Below are positions 1 to 6,426 of a DNA stretch of 6,426 bases, one piece after another (the stretch's first letter is position 1; each line of letters opens with the position of its first letter). The stretch is from an uncultured bacterium (GTDB lineage: Bacteria > Bacteroidota > Bacteroidia > Bacteroidales > Paludibacteraceae): NCBI GenBank assembly GCA_947074225.1, contig CAMTOX010000118.1, positions 1-6,426 of the forward strand, given 5' to 3'. The position numbers and the translations under genes were made by a program. The notes beneath the pieces are model-generated. The model did no database searches. It saw nothing but the letters and a program-made list of their open reading frames with translations, and was not told the DNA's origin.

Positions 1-48
1 CGATATTTCTGAATGTGACTGGAGTTCAGACGTGTGCTCTTCCGATCT
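1..48 (-). other. Illumina P7/i7 sequencing adapter (left end, artefact)
   Basis: Bases 15-48 match the standard 34-base Illumina read-2 adapter exactly, from GTGACTGGAG through GCTCTTCCGATCT. Bases 7-14 (TTCTGAAT) sit where the i7 index belongs; the reverse complement, ATTCAGAA, is what I recall as TruSeq HT index D705. Bases 1-6 (CGATAT) are the P7 tail CGAGAT with one mismatch at base 4. This is library-construction sequence left in the assembly and carries no biology. Any reading frame or repeat that uses these bases should be ignored. Confidence 0.98.
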
Positions 49-103
49 ATAATTATTGATATTTGCAATGTATTTTTCATTTCTATTATATTAGTTTACA
101 TCC

Positions 104-111
104 TATTTTTG
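104..111 (+). promoter_or_regulatory. Candidate Bacteroidetes -7 promoter box
   Basis: TATTTTTG fits the Bacteroidetes sigma-ABfr -7 consensus TAnnTTTG. It would place the transcription start near 115-120 and give a leader of roughly 35-40 bases before the ATG at 155. No good TTG/TTTG -33 element lies at the usual distance upstream, and the region is so T-rich that a chance match is possible. The leader just before the ATG is A-rich (for example ACAATAAACCG) and has no Shine-Dalgarno motif, which is normal in this phylum. The whole stretch from 49 to 154 holds no other recognisable feature. Confidence 0.35.
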
Positions 112-154
112 TTTTTATCTATTTATTATTCACTAACAATAAACCGTAAATGCC

Positions 155-226
155 ATGAGGAAATCTATTTATTTGATGATGTTTATAAGCGTGTTAATGC
201 TCGCTTCGGCATCCTGTTGGTCTCAA
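155..226 (+). other. Signal peptide
   Basis: Residues 1-24 have a short basic start (MRK), a hydrophobic core (IYLMMFISVLMLA) and a polar end (SASCWSQ). Ala17-Ser18-Ala19 fits the A-x-A rule for signal peptidase I; cleavage after WSQ is the other plausible site. Cys21 raises the question of a lipoprotein, but the residues before it (SAS) do not make a good lipobox, which usually has Leu at -3. Sec export followed by release or surface delivery is the best reading. Confidence 0.85.
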
Positions 227-3200
227 AACATTGCGCTAAATGAGGATTTTGAGAATCTTTCTCTCCCTTCGGGATGGAGTCAAGACCCAAGCAGTGCAAC
301 AAGTAGTTGGAGTGTAGGCTCATCGGGAATCTCCGGTGTCGCTACAGCTTATAATGGTACTAACTATGTATGGTTATATAGTACATTGCCGCATAGTAAT
401 GTGAAGTTAATCACCCCTATGATTACAATTTCAGATTTAACAAATCCTGAACTGAGTTTTGCCATTGCGCAACCCTCTTTCTCGGGAGGTTTACATGATA
501 CATTAACGGTATATGCTCGTACTACTTCGACGGGAAGTTGGCAGGAGTTGTTGATGGTTGACGGGATATATGAAACTTGGCATGTGATAAGTGAGGAGTT
601 AACTACATATCTTGGTTCACAAACTCAAATTCAACTTGCTTTTGAATATAAATATGGAAATGGTAAAGGTATTGGTTTAGATATGATTACAATTGGAGAA
701 TCGCATGTTTGTACCATTCCTACCAATCTTCGTGTATTTCGTTTAACCGATTTACAAGCCGAACTTATGTGGGCAGCTCATAATGCTTCACTCAGTTATG
801 GTATTAAACTATCGACAGTTTTAATGACCGATTTAACTTCAGTAGCTAATGTGTTAGATAGTGTGGTTATGGATAAGCCTTTTACTTTGAGAGGTTTATC
901 GCCTAATACAACTTATTATTGTTATATAAATGCCAATTGTGGTAATGGTGATGTGAGTGGATGGTCGGAACCATTAATATTTAAGACGTTATGTAGTCCA
1001 GTAAATGTTCCGTATGTAGAGAATTTTGATAATTATGGTGTGGGCGATGGTTCTTTACCAACTTGTTGGAATGATTTAACAGCTTTGATTGGCGATTGGA
1101 GTAGTGCAACTTCTTTCTCTTCTTATTACCCAGTTTGTTATTCGCAAATACGATATAATGGAGCAGCGTCGTTACGTTTATATAGTTATTATAATGTTGC
1201 TGTAACCTATATAGAGCCTCGTATAACTTATCAGTTGGTGTCGCTACCAGAGATGAATGTAAGCGATATTTCCGATTATCAGGTCTCATTTAAGGCATAT
1301 GCTGAGAGTAAGAATTATAAGATGTATGTTGGTTTAATGACCGATGCAACCGATATTTCTACCTTTGAAGAGATTGCCTGTATTCAGGTATATAATCCAA
1401 ATAGTTGGGAAGAATTTATTGTTCCATTTAGTTCATCTATGAGTAAAGGCAAATATATAGCATTTTATATTACCTGTACTGATGAAACAACCATTCCTCA
1501 AACCATATATATTGACAATGTTGTGGTAGATGTCATTCCGTTTTGTCCAAAGCCATCTATTGTTAATGTCTCGTCGTTAAGTTACGATGCAGCCACCTTG
1601 AATTGGTTGGGTGATACTACGGCAACCTATCGTGTGTTGTTATCGACTACTGCAATAAATCCTAATACAGCCACAACGGTTCTAAAAGATACTATTGTAA
1701 CAACAAATAGTGTAAGATTTACTGGTTTAACCACAAGTACAAGTTATTACTATTATATTCAAGAGCAATGTTCGAGCAGTGAAGTAGGTGAGTGGTCTAG
1801 TACAAAATCGTTTACCACAGAGTGTAATGTAATATCTCAGTTCCCTTATAAGGAAGATTTTGAATCGTATGGAATCACCATGACAGGTATGGATAATTCT
1901 TACCCAACTTGTTGGAGTAGAGAGCAAACACATTCTGTATATATTAATTATCCTTATGTGATGAATTCTCCGGGTTATGCCAATGGAGCTGCTTGTTTAA
2001 TGTTTACCTCTTCTGCAACAACCTATAATGTGTCTGTAATGAGTCAATTGGGTGTAGATGTTCAAGAGGTTCGGTTGAATTTTATTGGTGCAGCCACAAA
2101 TTTAGGTTACACATTGGAAGTTGGAGTGATGGATGTAGCAAACAATGTTTCTACCTTTGTTCCAATAGATACAATACGTGTAGAATCTTTAGGCTCTCAG
2201 AAAGGGTATGAAGTCTATTTTAATAAGTATCAGGGTACTGGCCGATATATTGCTTTCCGTTCACAAACCGGGTTTAGTAATGTATTTTATATTGACGATG
2301 TAGAACTCAATTATTTAGGTAGTTGTATTCCTCCATACGATATAGTAGCAGAGAATATTTCATTAACAAGTTGCGATTTGGTATGGTCGCAACAGGTGAG
2401 TGAAGCAACTTATCGTGTTAAACTCTTTACAACTAAAGATAGTGATCCAAACAGCGGCACTGCCCTTTGCGATACTATTGTAAATGGTACACAGCTTAAT
2501 TTAAGTGGTTTGACAAAAAATAGCTCTTACTATTTATATATAGCTTCAGTGTGCGGAACAGAAGAGAGTGACTGGCATTATTATTATTTCAGAACAGGTT
2601 GCGACTCTATAGATGTATTGCCATATATAGAAGATTTTAACGATTTAAAAATAGGTGAAGGTTTACCATGTTGGTCTACTGTGGGGAATAGTTATGAGCC
2701 TTTAGTTTCATATATTAGTATGTCTAACTTTGGTTATAACAATACCTCCATGTTACGCTTCATGGGTGGTCAGGCATTCTATGCTTCGCCAGCAATAACA
2801 ACCGATATAAATACTATTCAAATTTCTTTCTTATTAGCTCAAAGTAGCGCTAATGCAGGTATGTTTATAGTGGGTGTGATGAGCGATTTGAACGATCCAT
2901 CTACTTTCCAATCGGTAAAGCGTATATCGTTGAGTGAATTTGGTACATTAAAATTCTTTGAGATAAGTTTGGCCGATGTGGTACTTAGTGGTTCAAATAA
3001 TCATATAGTATTTAAGCATGAGGTTCTCTCGAACTCACAATATTTCTGTTTGGATAACTTGATTATTGAAGAGATTCCAACTTGCCAACGTGTTTCCGGT
3101 TTAAATGTATTGTCGGCTACCAATAATTGGGCAAGTATAGAGTGGCAATCAAAACCAAATGTACTCTCCTATGAGATTGCTCTCTGTGAGGTTAATAAAT

Positions 3201-6200
3201 TACCGTGTGATCATAATAGTAGGATTTTACCTTCATCTACTCATTATTTAGAGATAACAGGTTTAACAGAATTGACAACTTACGATTTGTATGTTAGGGC
3301 CATATGTAGTGTTGGCGATACAAGTAGTTGGAGCTATTTCCCGGTACCACTTATGACCACCGATATTGGTGTTGCTTTGCCTTATAGTTGCGATTTTGAG
3401 AATGAGTCCGAGAATACCTCTTGGGTAATGCATACAGGCAATGCTGTGAACGAATGGTTTATTGGTGATGCAGAGAAAAATGGAGGCAATAAAGGCTTGT
3501 ATGTTACAAATAACTCAGGGTTAAGTAATGAATATACAGCAACAATAGCTACCGACCGTTCTTATATCTATGCTTACCGAACCTTATATATTGAAGGAGG
3601 TGAAATAAAGATTTCCTTTGATTGGAAAGCTAATGGACGAGCTAGTAACGATTATATGACAGCATTCTTGGTTCCTTCCACTACAGAAATACCAGAGGGT
3701 GGTACATATATGTCGACCACTACATTCCCATTTTCTTCATTTAATTATTCAACAAATATTAATCCGGGATGGATATTATTGGGTAACGGCAGGTTAAATT
3801 TACAAACCTCATGGCAGCATGTTGAAGATGTTGTAACGATTGATGAGCCAGGAAATTACAGGTTGGTATTCTATTGGGCAAATAATTATACTCCAGCCGG
3901 AGCAACTAATCCGCCTGGTGCTATAGATAATATAGAGGTTGAAGAGTTAAGTTGTAGTGCTCCAACTTTTAAGACTCAAGTATTGACCGATAGTAATGCT
4001 GTTATTTCTTGGCGTACATTTAGCACCCCATTGAAATGGGAAGTTAAAGTATCGACTGAAGAGTTGAACCTGTCTGAACTATCGAGTGCTACCGGTTTTA
4101 TTTATGAGAATATGAATCAAGATACCAATGTGATTTCTTTGAATAGTTTGAAACCAAATACGTTATATTATCTCTATATTCGTTCTATTTGTGAGAATAA
4201 CGATACAAGTGGTTGGAGAGTAGATGATTTCAGAACCGAGTGTAAAGAACAGATAACGAATTTCCCATTAAAAGCTACTTTTGATGGTTTTGGAACCGGT
4301 ATTGGTGCAATGGATCCTTGTTGGACTATTGTGGAACGCTATTCAAACACTCCTTATATAAACGGGAATCAGAATTATACCGAATTTGGTAGTGGCTCAC
4401 TATATTTTTATACTACCTCTTCAGGGACAACCTATAATGTAGTAGCATCGCCATATATTGCTGGCGCAGATATGTCGAATTTGGAAATCTCCTTCTATGT
4501 TTTCTATACTTCTGTTGGCCAGACTCTCGAGGTTGGTATATTGGACAATTTAGAAGATGCCACTGCATTTGTTCCTATAGACACCATTACCATTTCAATG
4601 AGATCTGTGTGGCAAAAGTACACTGTTACAACAACAGGATATAGTGGGAATGGACATTATGTTGCTTTCCGTACAGGAGGTAAAGGAACGGCCAACTATG
4701 TTTATTTAGATAATGTTGATATTAGAGAGATAAAGAGCTGCCGTGCACCAGAGGATGTAAGTTGCAGTAGAATATTCGATAATCAAGCTCAAATAATGTG
4801 GTCGACCGATTTAAGTTCATTAAGTTATAATCTTAAGATTTCAACAGTTCCTATAAATCCATCAATAGAGAGTGGTAATGTAGATGAGATAATAGGTATT
4901 ACTAATAGCTATGAAACCCTAACCGACTTATCCTCAAATACAACCTATTATGTATATGTTCAAAGTAACTGTGGCACAGAGCAAAGTTATTGGAGTGATG
5001 AGTTGCAGATTAAAACGCTTTGTACTTCAACTACAATACCATATTATGAAAACTTTAATAGCGGTTATAGTGGTGTAGGTAGAGTAGCTCCTTGTTGGAG
5101 TTCTTATGTAGAGAAGGTAGGCAATGTTCCTTCATCGTCTTCGGTATATACTTATGAACCTTATTGCCATGAGGGAATATCGAGCGATGGCGATAACTAT
5201 TCGTATAAATTATATGCTTATTATTCATTATCGACCGATGCTTCCTCAAGTTTGGTAAACACCTCTAAATCTATTGCTGTATTACCTCAGATTGATGTTG
5301 CTCTTAATGAGCTACAGATAAGTTTTAGTCACTATTCGCCAACTATAAATACAAAGATTTTAATTGGTGCAATGTCCAACCCAATGGATGCTTCTTCTTT
5401 TGAGGTGTTAGATACTATTGTGTCGGGCGAGTGGACAGAATTGACACTATCATTCAGTAATTATGAAGGAACTAATAGCTATTTGGCATTTATGATAGAT
5501 GCCGATGTTCAGAAGTCAATCTCAACAGTATATATTGATAATATTATGTTAGACTTTATATCGCCCTGTCAGGCACCTGTGAAGTTGAAATCTTCTGATG
5601 TATTGTTTGATCGTGCCATGTTGAGTTGGAGTCCGGTATCTGGCAGTGACTCTATATTTAATATACAGATTACTACTTTTGATGCAGGTCAGAACACCGC
5701 ACTTGTAGATACCGTTACATCTTTTGTGTTGGATACGATAGTTCAAGCAACTCAATTCTTGGTTACTGGTTTAGAACCGCAAACAACTTATTACTATTAT
5801 TTGCGTGCTGTTTGTGATACTACTTATAGTGAACGGCATGGTAAATCTGAATCTTTCACTACAACTTGTAATGTAACTCCGCTTCCTTTCTTTGAAGGTT
5901 TTGAGGGTAGTGTATTCTTGAACGACTGTTGGAAAATGGAACGTTCCGTTCAAGTAGGTTCAACCACATATGGTTGGATTAAGAATAGTGATCCGAGTTA
6001 CATTTATGAGGGTAATGGCAGTGTTCAGTTGCAAGATATGCTCAGTGGTAACAAAACAAATTTAGTATTGCCTTTAATGTATTTTGATTCCACTGAAACC
6101 TATACTTTAAGTTTTATGATGTATCGGTCGAACTCTAATAAGCCTAATGAGGGTGCTAAAGTATGGATTAATACTAGACCAGATACCATAGGTGCAACCC

Positions 6201-6374
6201 TGATTTTGCATGCTCGTAGATATAGAGGAGCTATTCCAGTAGTTGCCGAAGCCGGATGGAGTGAGTATGTAGAAGAGCTATCGGTTTCTGGGTATCGTTA
6301 TATTATTTTCGAGGGTATTAGTGAGTATGGTACTCATACTTATATTGATAATATCTCAATAGAGGGTTCTAATG
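155..6374 (+). CDS. Giant secreted multi-module MAM/FN3 adhesin-like protein, 3'-truncated
   Basis: A single uninterrupted frame of about 2,073 natural residues. The ATG at 155 is chosen because an in-frame TAA lies at 140-142 and the start gives a clean signal peptide (RK, hydrophobic core, small residues). The mature part is a tandem series of MAM-like / gingipain 'cleaved adhesin'-like beta-sandwich domains, each followed by an FN3 domain. Recurrent MAM marks are a PYxExF start, P-x-CW, L-x-VG-V/I-M/L-D, W-x-x-Y, YIAFR and a closing YIDN-V. FN3 marks are A-x-L-x-W, Y-x-V-x-L-S-T, TGL-x-x-x-T-x-Y-Y-x-YI-x-x-x-C, S-x-W and a closing F-x-T-x-C. No protease, glycosidase or other catalytic motif was seen, so a surface or extracellular binding role is inferred. 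The frame appears to stop at 6397, but everything after base 6374 is adapter; the real gene continues beyond the window. A type IX sorting tail is possible but not visible. No neighbouring gene is present. The coding call is very secure; the function is family-level only. Confidence 0.9.
227..994 (+). repeat. Module 1: MAM-like domain + FN3 (residues 25-280)
   Basis: The MAM-like domain (about residues 27-185) opens with NEDFEN and PSGW and closes with GIGLDMITIG. It is a more generic MAM/cleaved-adhesin type than modules 2-4, with a LITPMI strand, a HDTLTVYAR strand and a GSWQEL strand. It lacks the cysteine before the early Trp that most later modules have. The FN3 domain (about 187-280) starts after Cys186, contains Cys262 in YINANC, and ends FKTLC (Cys280). 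Confidence 0.8.
995..1825 (+). repeat. Module 2: MAM-like domain + FN3 (residues 281-557)
   Basis: The MAM-like domain starts VPYVENFD, has PTCW (Cys304), GAASLRLYS, YVGLMTD and ISTFEEI, and closes TIYIDNVVVDVIPFC (Cys464). The FN3 domain runs from there to FTTEC (Cys557), with Cys539 in YIQEQC. Its MAM domain has a long insertion after CW containing YYPVCYS that is otherwise echoed only in module 7 (YEPYCHE). Confidence 0.8.
1826..2602 (+). repeat. Module 3: MAM-like domain + FN3 (residues 558-816)
   Basis: A compact MAM-like domain: FPYKEDFES, PTCW (Cys586), TTYNVSVMS, TLEVGVMD, FVPIDTI, GRYIAFRS and FYIDDVELNYLGSC (Cys724). The FN3 domain ends FRTGC (Cys816) and has YIASVC. It is closest to module 6, sharing TTYNV, TLEVG, FVPIDTI and YxGxGxYxAFR. 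Confidence 0.8.
2603..3361 (+). repeat. Module 4: MAM-like domain + FN3 (residues 817-1069)
   Basis: The MAM-like domain starts LPYIEDFN, has LPCW (Cys839), MFIVGVMSD and PSTFQSV, and closes YFCLDNLIIEEIPTC (Cys977). The FN3 domain carries YVRAIC but ends in PLMTT with no F-x-T-x-C cysteine. It also has an extra close pair, Cys1011 and Cys1018 (ALCEVNKLPCDH), in a strand-loop region where the other FN3 copies lack such a pair. Confidence 0.8.
3362..4243 (+). repeat. Module 5: divergent MAM-like domain + FN3 (residues 1070-1363)
   Basis: The beta-sandwich domain here is a different subtype, about 20-40 residues longer than most others. It opens LPYSCDFEN, lacks the P-x-CW cysteine (it has NTSW), and contains YAYRTLYI, ISFDWKANG, TAFLVPS and a WQHVEDVV strand, closing GAIDNIEVEELSC (Cys1267). 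The YAYRTL/DWKANG strands are familiar from Bacteroidales surface proteins. The FN3 domain is standard, with YIRSIC and a FRTEC end (Cys1363). Confidence 0.78.
4244..5023 (+). repeat. Module 6: MAM-like domain + FN3 (residues 1364-1623)
   Basis: The MAM-like domain begins FPLKATFDG, has DPCW (Cys1389), TTYNVVASP, TLEVGILD, FVPIDTI and NGHYVAFRT, and closes YVYLDNVDIREIKSC (Cys1529). The FN3 domain has YVQSNC and ends IKTLC (Cys1623). It is clearly the nearest relative of module 3 within the protein, and the two share the DNA string ACAACCTATAATGT. Confidence 0.8.
5024..5869 (+). repeat. Module 7: MAM-like domain + FN3 (residues 1624-1905)
   Basis: The MAM-like domain begins IPYYENFN, has APCW (Cys1647), the YEPYCHE insertion, YKLYAYYS, ILIGAMSNPMDASSFE and SYLAFMID, and closes VYIDNIMLDFISPC (Cys1805). 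The FN3 domain is slightly long, with two DT(I/V) strands, YLRAVC, and an FTTTC end (Cys1905). The usual S-x-W after the FN3 cysteine is replaced by SERHG. It most resembles module 2. Confidence 0.8.
5870..6373 (+). repeat. Module 8: MAM-like domain, cut by adapter (residues 1906-2073)
   Basis: The domain starts LPFFEGFEG, has NDCW (Cys1925), YTLSFMMYR, AKVWINTRPDTIGAT, AGWSEYVEEL and YIIFEGISEYG, and closes THTYIDNISIEG just before the adapter. It is a third MAM-like subtype, differing from modules 2-4, 6 and 7 in its W-x-N-T and IFEG strands. An FN3 domain would be expected next but lies outside the natural insert. Confidence 0.75.
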
Positions 6375-6426
6375 AGATCGGAAGAGCACACGTCTGAACT
6401 CCAGTCACATTCCGAAATCTCGTATG
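6375..6426 (+). other. Illumina P7/i7 sequencing adapter (right end, artefact)
   Basis: From AGATCGGAAGAGC at 6375 through CCAGTCAC at 6408 this is the Illumina i7-side adapter with no mismatch. An 8-base index, ATTCCGAA (6409-6416), follows, then the P7 start ATCTCGTATG (6417-6426). It is the reverse complement of the left end (base i pairs with 6423-i) with mismatches only at 4/6419 and 10/6413. The index differs by one base from the left copy's ATTCAGAA. It supplies the false stop codon TGA at 6395-6397. Confidence 0.99.

Noticed and set aside
150..158. A two-codon frame ATG-CCA-TGA overlapping the real start codon, possibly a tiny regulatory upstream frame
   Set aside because: It is too short to distinguish from chance, and there is no initiation signal of its own; the ATG at 155 gives the convincing signal peptide.
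215..220. Lipoprotein signal at Cys21
   Set aside because: The residues before it (SAS) do not match a lipobox well, and A-S-A just upstream fits ordinary signal peptidase I cleavage.
34..243. A short forward open frame (69 residues) over the leader
   Set aside because: Its GTG start lies inside the adapter, it overlaps the signal peptide of the real gene in another frame, and its hydrophobic look comes from the T-rich leader.
981..5953. Several reverse-strand open frames of 60-102 residues
   Set aside because: All lie inside the long forward gene, have low-complexity H/Y/N/R-rich sequence typical of antisense shadow frames, and show no recognisable domain.
155..6374. Gingipain-type protease or other enzyme
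   Set aside because: Only the adhesin-like and FN3 domains are present; no catalytic domain or active-site motif was seen in the natural residues.
1..6426. A 48-base terminal inverted repeat suggesting a linear plasmid, phage or transposon
   Set aside because: Both arms are Illumina adapter plus index, so they are a library artefact.

Overview
The window is one AT-rich contig that looks like Bacteroidetes (probably Bacteroidales, of the gut or oral type). The clues are the leader, which has no Shine-Dalgarno sequence but has a TAnnTTTG-type -7 box, and the protein, which alternates jelly-roll (MAM / cleaved-adhesin-like) domains with fibronectin type III (FN3) domains in the style known from Porphyromonas, Prevotella and relatives. 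No species can be named from this sequence.

Layout: bases 1-48 and 6375-6426 are not biological. They are two inverted copies of the Illumina P7/i7 sequencing adapter, including an 8-base sample index. The natural insert is therefore about 49-6374. It starts with a roughly 106-base AT-rich leader carrying a candidate promoter. From 155 a single giant open reading frame runs into the right-hand adapter. There is no other credible gene on either strand, and no RNA gene, mobile element, CRISPR array or terminator was seen.

The gene encodes an exported protein with a signal peptide followed by at least seven and a half tandem modules of about 250-295 residues. Each module is a MAM-like beta-sandwich followed by an FN3 domain. 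The eighth module is cut off by the adapter, so the true C-terminus is missing, including any type IX secretion sorting domain that such proteins often carry. The apparent stop codon and the last residues (IGRAHV) are translated adapter. The likely role is a cell-surface or secreted adhesin-like protein; no catalytic domain was seen.

The most interesting biological signals are a strict co-occurrence of two cysteines across each FN3-to-MAM junction, which predicts a disulfide clamp between modules, and a quasi-mirror order of module subtypes. Many D-(S/T)-(hydrophobic) tripeptides also match the known Bacteroidetes O-glycosylation motif. I found no evidence for an undescribed multi-gene system here.
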